From the NCBI GenBank assembly GCA_037974665.1, contig CM075770.1, positions 97,398,850 through 97,462,849 of the forward strand: DNA of 64,000 nucleotides. Direction: 5' to 3'. The DNA comes from Ehretia macrophylla (Eukaryota; Streptophyta; Magnoliopsida; Boraginales; Ehretiaceae). This document shows positions 20,548 through 32,326 of this stretch, one piece after another (the stretch's first letter is position 1; each line of letters starts with the position of its first letter). The position numbers and the translations under genes are program-made. The notes beneath the pieces were generated by a model. The model did no database searches, was not told the origin of the DNA, and saw only the letters and a list, made by a program, of their open reading frames with translations.

Positions 20548-21402
20548 GGAAATGCATGTTTAGCCCAAAAAACAAAAGAAAAGAAATTAAAGAAAAATTG
20601 ATCTTGAAGTGGTCTTCTAATAGATTTTTTTCCCCCCAATTTCCTCCACAATAAGAGGAATTATTCAGCCTCCCACGCCAACTCTAACATCTCCCTAATT
20701 CATATACCTACATTTAGGTATTTGGAGTTTTTTTTTTTATTTTATTTTCAAGAATCGTTTATTTGAGTTCTACCCTAACATCTAATTTTTTGTTAATCAA
20801 TTCCTTGTTTTAAAGAACCTTATTCAACTTCACTCCAGGAGTTTGGTACTCTAGACATTTTCGTCATGTGACCATTGGGATTAAATAGGTGATAATTCAG
20901 CTTCCCTAATTTTGGGAGAACTGGATATCGGTATGTGAATCTTCTATTTTTAGGGGAGCTGTTGAAACTTGTCTAAGTGTGAGTTTATGAATTACCTTAG
21001 CTAAATTGTTGCATATATTTGGGTGTATAGTTATACTACACAATTTGTTATTTTAGAATAGATCTAAGGTGATTTTGTTCAAAATGAGTTATTCGTTATT
21101 AAAAAAAATAAAAATAAAAAAATAAATTAAAAAAAGAAGAAGAAGAAGAAGTTATTACAATCAATAATGAGAAAAGCTCGTGATAGAAAAATGTATTCCA
21201 CGTCAAAATAGAGTATTACACAAACCTGTATTGAATTTGACCTTTACCCAAGATTAGGGATCGAATTTACGTCAATGATGGTTGAAGAATTTTAATATTA
21301 CTTCAAATTCTTCATGAAAATTGAAATTCATAAAAAGGAGACTGATTGTTTTATATAAAAAGAATTTTTTTGTAGATTTTTCTGTGATCGTTCTGGTTCT
21401 AC
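20548..21402. other. AT-rich intergenic DNA, no gene seen
   Basis: Contains a (GAA)n run at about 21133-21150 and nothing else I can support. Confidence 0.4.
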
Positions 21403-21674
21403 TGTTGGCACTGAATCACGGACTACAATACAGAGATTGTACACTCTAGTTCACAACCTAAATGCCTTTGACGTTTAGAGAATTTTTTTGAGAAAGAGTT
21501 TGTGAAAGAGAGAGTAGAGAGCGTTTGTGATTTTTGCCTGGAATAGAATGTCATGCACATTCTGTATAACTGGGCTAGATATGACATAGTTGGAAGCTTT
21601 TTAACTTCCCACTTATTTATCTCAATTGGGTCGAGTCAGTTTATCTTGGGCGATTTATGACCCAATTTTTAACA
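21403..21674 (-). repeat. Probable copia-type LTR (272 bp)
   Basis: On the minus strand begins TGTTAAAAATTGGGTC directly after the purine-rich GTGCGAGTTGGAGA (21688-21675), and ends GATTCAGTGCCAACA at 21403. The layout purine tract, TG...CA and a T/C-rich R-U5 (CTCTCTACTCTCTCTTTC) fits a copia 3' LTR. No TSD or second LTR was identified. Confidence 0.5.
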
Positions 21675-22414
21675 TCTCCAACTCGCACAAGATGGGCGAA
21701 ACTATATCCATCATTTTCTCTCTATGCACTAATTGCCAAGCATATCGAACTCCATACAGGAAAATAAATCATGCGACTCGCGAGCACACAACAAATGGAA
21801 GCTCAAAACCATGCACCTATTAGGAATGACATGGGAACCATTGTCTTTAAAAGAATATAAAGTCTCACTATGCCCTAAACCAATTTAAGTTCATATCAGT
21901 CAACACAAACCTAATCCCTCTTAGGCTATGCGTGACCTTTAAATCTCAATCATGAATCCATAGTTATGTTAGATCCCAAAGATTACATAACTTGTCAACC
22001 TATGAACACATGAAGCTATGGATGTGAACAATCTTCCCTTCACTCTAATATCCTTCTAAGTCAAGTTAATCACTTTCCTAGTTGTGTCCCATATGAACGA
22101 GTCTTACATAATCTTTAGGCGACACACCAAAGTAGCTAACATTAAACTTGATTTATCAGGATATGAGTGTAGGTTACTAAGGGTATCCAATGAAGCATTT
22201 ATTGCCTCAAGGTCTCACACAGTGATGAATTAGGGATTCATTCATTTATTCCCTTATATAGTCGCAAGAGCACACACAGTATGAAATATGTGTTACCGTG
22301 TGACTTTTTTTAAAAAGAACAATGTCTTTATTCAAATCAAACACTATACAGATCTTGGTTCAGTTATCACTTAGTAACTAATCCTGAATCCTCGAACTTA
22401 ATACATAGAGTAAT
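21675..22414 (-). mobile_element. Non-coding 3' region of the same copia-type element
   Basis: On the minus strand this precedes the LTR at 21674 and has the character of the untranslated stretch between copia pol and 3' LTR. I find no reverse-transcriptase or RNase H motif. It is cut on the right by the CACTA element. Confidence 0.35.
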
Positions 22415-24631
22415 CACTACAAGAAAACTGGTCTGGGGCGACAAAAGTTTTTTGTCACCCTAGGCGACCTACTGACTACCAAATATGCTTTGTCGCAAAA
22501 CCCTTCATCGCCAAATTAACATTTTGTCGCATTTAGGTAGCCAAATCGAAAAAAATAGAAAGTACAGTAGAACCTCTTTAAATTAATACTCGATAAATTA
22601 ATAATCTCTTTTAATTAATAAAAATGTCCGGTCCGGACTTGGGACCAGTGTAAAAAGTTGATAAATTCGATAAAATTATAAGATAATACATTTTAAAAAA
22701 TTTCCTTTGTATTTTATTGATTCAAATATTTCATAAATTAATAATTAGCTAAAAAAATATATAATAAATTAACTATGAGATTTTCTTAAAATATGAATCA
22801 AGAGTAGCTTGTCTTTTGTTGAACTTCAAATTTAGTTGAATCTCATATTTAATTATTTAAAGATAAAAAATTGAGATAATCCTACAACGAATAGGATACA
22901 AGATTAGAGAAATTAGTTCGCATCCTAATCCTACAAGAACTTGGATACGAGATTAGAAAAACTTTTTTATAATCTCAGTAAATTAAATTTTATCTTCTAT
23001 TCTCATTACTTATCTTTTCAAATTGGACCGAAAAAAGACATCATAATCATAATATGTTTACTATAAAGCTAAAAAATGAAAAATATCTATATTAATCAAT
23101 AGTTATTAATTTATCGATAAATTAATATCTCGCTAAATTAATAGAATTTGGTGGTTCTAACGCTATTAATTTAAAGAGATTCTACTGTATAATTTTTTTT
23201 TTACATTTCGTAGCCCCTTTGTCGCAAAAATCTAATTTTATTTATTTATTAGTTAATTTTTATAATTAATAATTTTATAAAATAATTCGTTAATTTTTTT
23301 ACTAATTAATTACATTTTGTCGCCCGATGGTAGCACAACTTTATCGCCACTAGGTAACAAATTTTTAAAATAAGTTTTTGTTAATTATTTAATTTTGTCT
23401 CCATGTGGTATCCAATTTTTGTAGCTACAATGTGGTAGTCGAGTGGAAGCCATAGTTTTGTCGCCACTAGGTAGCCAAATTTTTTAATTTTTTTTAATTA
23501 TTTATTTATTTTCGTCTTCAGGTAGTAGCCAAATTTTGTAGCCACGTCATAGCCATTATTTCGTCAGTTTTTTGTCGTCGTTTTGTAACAATATCATAGC
23601 CAACTATTCATCTCCATGTGGCAGCCATTACGTTGCTACGCAATTTTTTTTAAAAAAAATTAAAATTAAAATTGATATTTATAAAAACAAAATTAAGTGA
23701 TTAATATATATTAGAATTTAATATATGCATATATTAATATTTAAAACATCTACAAAATATAGTATAAAATTGATTTCAGAAATTTATTAAAAAAACTAGC
23801 AAAAATAAAAATAATTAATTATAAAGTACCATAAATAACAATAATAACAACAGTTAACTATAAATTACAATGATAAAACAAAAATTTATTACATTCATAA
23901 AATTACAATTAATTACAATGATAAAACTACAATTCAGTTTTATAGGTGTTTGGCTACAACTTGAATCTAATCTCTTGCTATGGCAAATTAATTTTTACCA
24001 ATTACTAATATAATGTTCTCTACAGCTTTTGTTAAGAAAATGCAGACAAGTAGAGATCTTAACCTGTAATCCCAACAACAACAAAAAGTCAAAGAGTTAG
24101 TGATTTGTATTCTCTCAACTAGTCATCAACATAAATATTGAGATCAGCAAGTGAAGGAAAACGACCAAGGACACTTAGTGACTGCCTTGCCTGAGAATTA
24201 CAAAGTGAAAAAGGATTCATGAGCTCAGTTATCTAATAATAGATGAGAGAGTACCTTTTTTTGGTTTATATGTAGCAGTAACACCATTTTGCTTTTATTT
24301 GGTCTATACGTAACAAAATGGAATTTCGATAGAACCTGCTAGCAGGACATGTCAGTATTAGGGCCACACAACCATTACAATCTTTTTCTGAATTATAAAG
24401 CAAATACTCAAGTATTATGCAAAGGACAAAAAAAAAAATCACTTCTTTAGGCGACCATATGGCGACCAGTTTTAATTTTTTTTGGAGGAAAAAATTTCCA
24501 AGCAATTTAGCTACGAAAGGGTGACGAAAGATTTTATTTTGTTGTCCCTTTGTCACCTGTCTTTGCAAATTGGCTACAAAGCTAGATTTCGTAGCCATTT
24601 TTCGTAGCCTCATAAGTGTTTTCTTGTAGTG
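22415..24631. mobile_element. Non-autonomous CACTA (En/Spm-type) DNA transposon
   Basis: Begins CACTACAAGAAAAC and ends with its exact inverted complement GTTTTCTTGTAGTG (24618-24631), the termini of plant CACTA elements. Both ends carry many short subterminal repeats (TTTGTCGCCACTAGGTAGCC and variants, GTAGCCAAATTTT), typical transposase-binding arrays. No transposase gene is present. The flanking 3-bp sequences (AAT left, TCT right) do not match, so the duplication is lost or one flank has been rearranged. It is 2.2 kb including a nested MITE. Confidence 0.85.
22565..23187. mobile_element. Emigrant/pogo-like MITE nested in the CACTA element
   Basis: Left end CAGTAGAACCTCTTTAAATT, right end the near-perfect inverted repeat (AATTTAAAGAGATTCTACTG), with TA target duplications at 22563-22564 and 23188-23189. 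These termini match the plant Emigrant (Tc1/mariner-pogo) type. 623 bp without coding potential. It contains a CCGGTCCGGACTTGGGACC stretch near 22630. Confidence 0.85.
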
Positions 24632-24656
24632 TCTCCTGATCTCACATGAGAGGGGA

Positions 24657-24774
24657 TGTTGGAATATATACTCCTATATAGAAAAATCATAAATTTCAAG
24701 ACCATTATACAAGATCTTGGCCTACTATTTCTAGTACCAATTGATTTTAGGATGAAACCTCATGATTTTTAACA
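24657..24774 (+). repeat. Single TRIM LTR with fragment of internal domain
   Basis: 118 bp (TGTTGGAATATATAC to TTTTTAACA) homologous to the TRIM LTRs at 19245 and 3901. The 20 bp before it (ATCTCACATGAGAGGGGA) match the internal 3' end and purine tract of that family. The rest of the element was lost where the CACTA element now ends. Confidence 0.75.
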
Positions 24775-25174
24775 GAGATCATATGCAACTATTGAAGTCA
24801 TTTATAATATTTTTTAGCCTATTTACAATAAGTTTTTTTTTTTCTAAGTAAGCAAATAAGTAAGAAAACGAAATCTATTTACAATAGCTTTAATTGTTAT
24901 GATAGATAAAAATGTAGTTTTGGAAAAAAAAGAAGCAAAATTAGACAAAAAACCACCAACTATTGAGTTATCGAAAGAAAAATTGAATTCCTACTTTTTA
25001 TCATTATTGATAGGGTGAGTAGAGGAAAGTTTGTTGGTAGAAATTATATCAACTATGCTTTCTGTCCAAGTTGTGGCAAAATCTCAAAAAACCATTCTGA
25101 TTCATTGGTAAGGAAGATAGAGTTAGGGTGGGAGTCCTATCTAACACAAGTTTCAATAATTATCTACGATCACA

Positions 25175-25712
25175 TGTTGGAAAATTTCAATATGTAGGGC
25201 CACACATGTAAATATTTAAATATGTTGTGTTATCTATTAATTAAGCCTAACTAAAGTGACCTAATTAAAAATTAAGTTTAGGCTTATAGGTAAAATTGTC
25301 ATGAAATTAATGTGTAGATACCTTAGTAATATTTTTAATTTGATGAGGGGCCAAATTAAAAATATCTAAAACTTATAAATTATATTAGGGTTATAGTCCC
25401 CAAATTGTACGTACGTTATTTTTCTCTGCATCCCCATCAATAGAGAAAAGAGAGTTACAACTTTGGCAAATTTCTTACCAATTTGAAAGATCACAACCCG
25501 TTTATTTATCTCAGGTAATAGATTCAGGTACGCTTCCGCTTTTTATATCACCTTATTTTCTTGATTTGACATGAGTAATAAAAGTGAATATTAGGGTTTA
25601 TTAAATAACTTGTAGAAACATGTTTTAGATCTCTTTTGAGTTGAATTTTTGAAATTCTTGATGTTATTAGGAACTGTAAACATGTTAATTATTTTTTTGA
25701 AAAATTCCAATA
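25175..25712 (+). repeat. 5' LTR of copia-1
   Basis: Starts TGTTGGAAAATTTCAATATG; the 3' edge is blurred by mutation (CCAATAA where the other LTR has CCTAACA). A primer-binding site follows at 25715. Confidence 0.88.
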
Positions 25713-26938
25713 AATGGTATTAGAGTTACACATGATCAATTCATGAGAATTTGTTAAATTTTAGTTTTGATTTTTTTTTTTGAAACTTTAAGATTTTGAT
25801 CTTCTATAGTAAAATTTGCATGAGTTTTGGTTGTATAGATTAAGATTAAGCATGCTTTAAGTTTCAAGTTTAAATAAAATAAAATTTGGGACAGTCTGGT
25901 TCGATTAGCGCCGAAGCATCGAGTGTGCCCGTGGATATGGTTTGTGTCGTGAGCTAATTGTGCCCGTGTATTGTCAATATGCTTGCTGATGTATGCTTGA
26001 CGCGTTTGAAGAGATTCGAAATTGTGTGCTAAAAGTTAGTTGATACCTGTTGACCAATAGGTCATATGTGAATCATGATATTTGTATTGTATATTGATAA
26101 GTGCACGTGGCTGCCTTTAAAGGAAAAATGAACAATAAAACAAAAAATATGGCAAAGTAAGCAACATGGTCACTAGTTGTAATTTGACGATGATGATTAT
26201 GTTTAAAGATGTATTATTTTATTGTAAATCGTTCTTAATGTGCATGTCCTGAATCGTTCGGTTAGCATTGCATTTAGTTGTAGATCTAAAAGTGACAAAA
26301 ATGAAATAACTATTTTCTACAGTAACACTGTACCTTTTGCTCTTGCCATGTAAGATTAACTTGCGCTTAAAAACATTTTATTGAGCTATTTAGGATTTGG
26401 ACATTTGTTCAAAAAGAAAGTAATTTGTGAAAATTCATTTGGACTGTTCACAAATTCAAATAATGTTGATACATTTTTAAATGATAAACCAAAGTTGTCT
26501 AACATTCTAAGTGGACTAATTGAAACAAGATGTCACCAAAGTGACATTTCTTGAATAGATTGTTCATGAGGAATGTTGGATGTTTGTGTGTGTGTATATT
26601 CATACGGGTATTAGCCAGTCCAAAGGAATGTTAATATTTGGTCGAATTGCACACATACCTGTGGTGGTAAACATGTGACGATTATAAGGTTTTACATGTG
26701 AATAATAAATAGATCTAAAGATAGATTAATTATTTGACACGAATTATTATCAATGTTTGATCACTTCAACAAGAGTACCACTTATAGTTAATATTATTTT
26801 ATTGTCCAAAAACTTGATATTAATGTTGTGTTAGGTATCTTGAGATGGGGTTTACCATTATTTGAATTTGTTGATTATTATGCTTTGTTATTAATTTGAA
26901 TATGTTTTGTTGTTTATTTTATTCTCATTTCAGCTAGT
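25713..26938 (+). other. 5' untranslated leader of copia-1
   Basis: About 1.2 kb of non-coding DNA between the primer-binding site and gag, usual for plant copia elements. A CTCATTTCAG splice-acceptor-like sequence lies just before the gag ATG. Confidence 0.6.
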
Positions 26939-27367
26939 ATGTCTACTAATACTATATCTGCCAACATAAATTCAATTCACATACCTAATGGGATGAATTT
27001 TAAGGATTGGAAAGAGAACATTTTAATTGTTCTTGGCCGCATAGATATGGACCTTGTACTTCGGATTGAGAAACTTGCTTATCTTATGGATACAAGTTCT
27101 CTTGATGATAGGAGAAACTTTGAGAAATGGGATCGCTCAAATCGCATGAGTCTCACGATCATTAAACGCGATATTCTGGATGCATTTAGGTGTGCGGTGT
27201 CCGAATGGATAATCAGTGCCAAAGATTTCCTAGTCGCAATTGAGAAACGTTTTGCGAAAAACGATAAGGCAGAAACAAGCACACTTTTGCAAAACTTGAT
27301 TTCCATGAAGTATATAGGCAAAGGAAATATTAGGGAGTACATTATGAAAATGTCTCATATTGCTTGA
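26939..27367 (+). pseudogene. Copia gag (UBN2-type), truncated
   Basis: 142 residues from a clear ATG. The pattern NGMNFKDWKENILIVLG, then EKWDRSNRMSL and KYIGKGNIREYIMKMSHIA, is that of plant copia gag (capsid). A stop at 27365-27367 interrupts it. The following ~350 bp in shifted frames keep gag C-terminal features, including a degraded zinc knuckle (GHEQKNC, then TKYHAWRAKK). Confidence 0.82.
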
Positions 27368-29925
27368 CAACTTAAGGGACTTAAGCTCGAGCTGTTTGAT
27401 GACTTACTCGTGCATCTAGTATTAATCTCTCTTCTTGCATAGTTCAGCCAGTTTAAGGTCAGTTACAACTGCCAAAAGGATAAATGGACTCTCAATGAGA
27501 TCATTTCTTATTGTGTGCAAGAATAAGAGAGATTGAAGCAAGATATGACAAAAGTGCTCATTTGGCTAGTACCTCTAAGGACAAAGGCAAAAAAAAAAAA
27601 GGAATATGAAGCTGCTAAGGGTACAGAGCAGAAGAAATCGTAGCAAAAAAATGAGCGATGTTTCTTATGAAACCAACATGGACATGAGCAGAAGAATTGT
27701 ACCAAATATCACGCTTGGCGTGCAAAGAAATGTACAATTCTCACTTTAGTCTGTTTTAAGGTTAATTTAACTTCAGTACCTAGAAACACTTGTGGTTAGA
27801 TTCTGTGCAAAGTTGAATAAGGCACCGAAAGCCAAATGATGCTGAAAGAATCATCTGTATGGGCAATGAAAAATCGGTGGAAGTTGAAGCAATAGGCAAT
27901 TTTTAAGTTGTTGTTTGAAACTAGTTTTCAATTTGGATTTGAAAGACACTTTGGTTGTACTGTCATTTAGACGAAATTTGGTTGTATTTCCATTTTGGGA
28001 CAAATCAAAATATTATTGTTCTTTTGGAAATAATAAGTTTAGTCTTTCTTCAAATTCAAATGTTGTTATTACTAGTTCATTATACAATTGCAATAACCTA
28101 TGTATATATATGTTTAGCACTATTGCATCATAAAGTTAAACTCTGCGTGTGGAATCACATGGTATTAAGTGCAAATTAAATAAAGATATTTAAGCTACAT
28201 TATGACACAAGCCCTAAGGTTATTACTCTAGGGGAAAGCATTAAAGAATACATCTTATATTCTAAACAAAGTACCCACTAAAGCATTATCACATTTGGGG
28301 ATTTCCAGCTAAGGCAAGGCCTTATAGGCCACATAAAGGGAAATTGGACTCCAAAACAGTGAACAGTTCTTTATTAGGTATTATAAAGCGATTAGTGGCC
28401 ACAAAACTTAAGATTCCACAATTAGGTCAGTTTTGAGAAGGGAACTGCAACATTTTGAGGATATTGAACTTGGGAGAGAAATAAGGTTATGGACATTGTC
28501 ATTGAGGAGGAATTGGTTTCGATTCCTATTATTACTTTTGATAATGTGTAGGTTTCCACACTTGTCATTGATCAAGAAGCAAATCTGGAACATCAAAAGA
28601 CAATTTTGAATAACTCCCCATACAAAATGAGATAATTGTTCCAGAAGAACAAACTCAACAACCTCAAGAAACAATGTCACTAAGAAAATCCACAAGAGAA
28701 ATGAGAAATACAATTTTCCAAAGAACATAAGGAAAATAATGGAATAGTGGGAGATGATTCAATCAATTTCCATTATGACATGCATGGTTCTAACTCTCAA
28801 AAGTGGATTAATACCAATCAATAGTACAAGTCAATACAAGACTATAAAATTTAGGATCTTGTCCCGTTACCAGAAAGTGCGAACCCCATTGGTTAAAACC
28901 AATGGGATTTGAAAGGTAATGTGAAAAAATATAAGACTAGTCTTGTAGCTAAAGACTTTACTCAAAAGGAAGGAATTAAATTTTGAAGAGACTTTCTCTT
29001 AAGTTTCAAATAAAGACTCTTTCAAGACAATTTTGGGGAATGTAGCACATTTGAACTTGAGTTACATCAAATGGATATTAAGACGGCGTTTCTCAATGGC
29101 AACATTGATGAGACAATGTATATGGTGCAACCAAAAAAATTTGTGTCGAAAGACATAAAGAATACGGTTTTCAAATTAAAGAAATCCATCTATCTTAGAT
29201 TCAGTGGGAGTAAGAATATCTTCCTGATTTTAAAAATTGATCTTATATAGCTTGCCACTAATGATATAAGCATGTTGCACAAAACCAACTTGGTGACGTC
29301 TCTTTTGTATTAGGGATTCAGATACAACGAGATTGCTCTCGGGGTATTTTTAGATTATAACAAAAGAGCTACATTGATAAAATACTTAAAAGTTTGACAT
29401 GAAGGACAATAAACCAGGTGACACCCTTATCATTAAGGAGAATTCAGTTTCAGAAAATGCTGAAAAGGTGATGTTAAAGTTAATGAAATTCAGAAGATCC
29501 CTTATATGTCAGCTGTAAGAAATCTTAAGAAAACTCAAGTATGTGCGTGTCTGTACTATGCATACATAGTAAGGATGTTAGGCAGAAACTAAGGAACCCT
29601 GTAATGGATCATAAAGAAATTAGGACACATATGGGTTATAAAGAATTGACAGAGAATAAAAGATTACATGTTCACATATTGGAAGTCAGATCAGTTGGAG
29701 ATCATTAGGTATTCTGATTCCGATTATTTCGGATTTTGAGACATTGACAAATCCATCAAGTGTCTAGGTACTTAAGGAAAAAGTACAGAGTGTATAGATT
29801 TCTATAAAGTATATTGGGACAAACTCTATGATTGCGGATCCACTTACTAAGGAACTACTGCCCAAGGTCTTTAATGAGTACACTGCTTATAAGGGTGTAG
29901 TATTTTATAAGGATATTACGATTTA
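27368..29925 (+). pseudogene. Decayed copia-1 pol (protease, integrase, RT and RNase H fragments)
   Basis: Only fragments survive. About 27870-28130 is a GAG-pre/protease-linker stretch (VEVEAIGN, FQFDLKDTLVVLSFRRNLV). About 28300-28470 is the integrase C-terminal end. About 28890-29210 is reverse transcriptase (ELSYIKWILRRRFSM in one frame, corresponding to the ELHQMDVKTAFLNG region, then MYMVQP). About 29340-29900 is RNase H and the ADPLTK-type end. Stops and frameshifts are dense, and the integrase catalytic core and the YVDD block are missing, indicating internal deletions. Non-functional. Confidence 0.8.
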
Positions 29926-30337
29926 ATGAGAGTTTGTATTTTGATTCTTTATGTCTGGTTTAGGATACACTTTGGTATTTGGTATTTGGATATTTTCTGC
30001 AGAAATAAAACATTCAGTTCAGATTCACTCTGTTACATTATGTTCGGTTTTGATCTCACTAAAGTAGGACCAGTTGGAAATAGACATGTGTGGATCACAT
30101 TTAATGTAATTTTCCATGAAACGCATACATGATTGATCTATGTCATTTGGTTGTATCGGTATACGTGACCATTGATGGGTTTAGTTACGCTAAATGTGAC
30201 GAAGACCGCTTTGATTCTATATTGATATAGTCAATGGATGAGATTGTCTAGATATACCTTAAGGTTGTGATAACAAATTTTGGAGCTCATAAAGTTTAAC
30301 ACATTTGTAAGGTTACATATGTGGCCTAGTGGGAGAT

Positions 30338-30874
30338 TGTTAGAAAATTTCAACATGTGGGGCTACACATATAAATATTTAAATGTGTTGTCCTATCTAT
30401 TAATTAAGCCTAACTAAAATGATCTAATTAAGAATTAAGTTTAGGCTTATGAGTATAATTGTAATGGAATTAATGTGTAGATATCTTAGTAATATTTTTA
30501 ATTTGTTGAGGGTCAAATTAGAAATATCTAAAACTTATAAATTATATTAGGGTTATGGTCCCCAAATTATATGTACTTTATTTTTCTTTGCATCCCCATC
30601 AACAGAGAAAAGAGGGCTACACCTTTGGCAAAGTTCGTACCAATTTGAAAGATCACAACCCGTTTATCTATCTCCGGTAATAGATTCAAGTACGCTTCCG
30701 CTTTTTATATTACCTTATTCTCTTGATTTGACATGAGTAGTAAAAGTGAATATTAGGATTTATTAAAGAACTTGTGGAAACATGTTTTAGGTCTCTTTTG
30801 GGTTGAATTTCTGAAATTCTTGATGTTATTAAGGACTGTAAACATGTTAATTATTTTTTTGGAAAATCCTAACA
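30338..30874 (+). repeat. 3' LTR of copia-1
   Basis: 537 bp, TGTTAGAAAATTTCAACATG to AATCCTAACA, directly after the purine tract GTGGGAGA. Confidence 0.9.
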
Positions 30875-30879
30875 TCACA

Positions 30880-31545
30880 TCATTTCCTAGTTTGCATAAT
30901 TTTAGCATCAATATATCATAAGTCCGCTTAGGATATAGGAGCTTTGTTGTCTCATTCAGAAAAGACTGCGATATTGTGAAAATAGAACTATAGAAGATTT
31001 CTGTTGCAAAAGCATTGTCAGTTTCTTACGTTTTTAAAGAGTCGAATGCATAAATCTTGGTGCTTGACGAGGGCTCGCTCCACAACTACAAGCTATTAGT
31101 GATTGACGAACACCCCTTTGCTTGGAGTGTGAGATCTGCTGGTACTAGTTTGTAACATCATGCACGAATTATTTGAGCGCATTAAGATGGATTTATTTGA
31201 TTTCTAATTGAAACATTAAACTATTGACAACTAGTTGGAGTTAGAATTATTGATCGATCGTTTAGGGTCAAGTATTAATCTATTGATATACTTTGCTTAT
31301 TTAGCAAAAAAGTATTAATCTATTGATAAGGGTCAAACATGAATCTTTCCTTTTTTTTTTCTTCTTACAAGAACAATCTTTGTCCTAGATTCTTCTTAAC
31401 TTTTATTTGCTAACTAAATGCAACTTTATATATTGCATTTGGTGGCCAAGTGTCATGCTAATCAACTGGGATATTGATATTGGAATGTAGTTTCCATAAG
31501 AATAAAAGACAAAAAAAACGTGTATTATGACTAGGGCAAATTTTA
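30880..31545. other. AT-rich flank, no gene seen
   Basis: No open frame or repeat that I recognise. Confidence 0.4.
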
Positions 31546-32170
31546 CTGATAGTCCCTAAAGTTTGCCAATTTTTCAATTTCGTCCCTATTGTTCCAAAAT
31601 AATTCTAATAAGTTCTTGGTATTTCCAAATATTTCCATTTTCATCCCCACAACCAAAATGGAAGTTAAAATTAAGGGAACAATTTTGGAAGGTAATTTTG
31701 TGAGATTTTAACAATATTCAATTAAGTTCATAATGTTTTAAATGGATATTCAATTTAATCCTCAAGGTTAAGAAAAGATAAAAATTAAAATGGTCTCATC
31801 TTTTCCTTTTTTGTTTTTTTCTTTTTCTTTTCCTTTTTTCCCTTTATTCTTTCCCATTCCCATTCTTCACCAACATCACACACACACACACACGGATCAC
31901 ACATACATATACAAACCTACACATATATATTTATACACACACACATACATACACACCCATAAATACATATTGTGTATGTGTTGTGTGTATGTGAGAGATA
32001 GATTATGTGTGTTATGCATATAATAGTAGGGACCAATTTGGCCATACTTGTTAAACTTTGGGGATTAATTTGTATTTTTTGAACGATATGGACAAACTAG
32101 AAAACTATGGTTAACCTTGGGGACCTATTCTCATAATTAGCTTGAGGGACGCTAGTAATTTATGAAATAA
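31546..32170. mobile_element. Possible foldback/MULE-like element with microsatellite core
   Basis: The left end (AAATTTTACTGATAGTCCCT, then AAAGTTTGCC) is repeated in inverted form at the right end (TTGAGGGACGCTAGTAATTT, 32141-32160). Phrases such as GGACCAATTTGGCC and AAACTTTGGGG recur inverted through the arms. A (CA)n/(TG)n-rich tract occupies 31876-31998. No transposase gene. Class assignment is tentative. Confidence 0.45.
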
Positions 32171-32326
32171 TGTAAAGATAATTAGGCCATTTAACTTATT
32201 TTTCGCTAATATTGATCGAATTGTTAACAATAGGGACCAATTCAGCTATGTTTGGTAAACTTTGGAGGCTAATTTGCACCTTTCAAAACAATGAGGACAA
32301 CGTTAAAAAAGGTAAAACAATGGGGA

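Larger units (their letters stand above)
25175..30874 (+). mobile_element. Complete but inactive Ty1/copia retrotransposon (copia-1)
   Basis: Two LTRs of about 537 bp in direct orientation enclose a 4.6-kb internal region with gag and decayed pol. TCACA at 25170-25174 and 30875-30879 is a perfect target-site duplication. A primer-binding site (TGGTATTAGAG, 25715) and polypurine tract (GTGGGAGA, 30329-30336) are in place. The LTRs differ at roughly 50 positions by eye (about 9%), so the insertion is old. Confidence 0.92.

Noticed and set aside
25015..25197. A 60-residue frame just before and into the copia-1 LTR
   Set aside because: It crosses the LTR border and target-site duplication, so it cannot predate the insertion. 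No recognisable domain.
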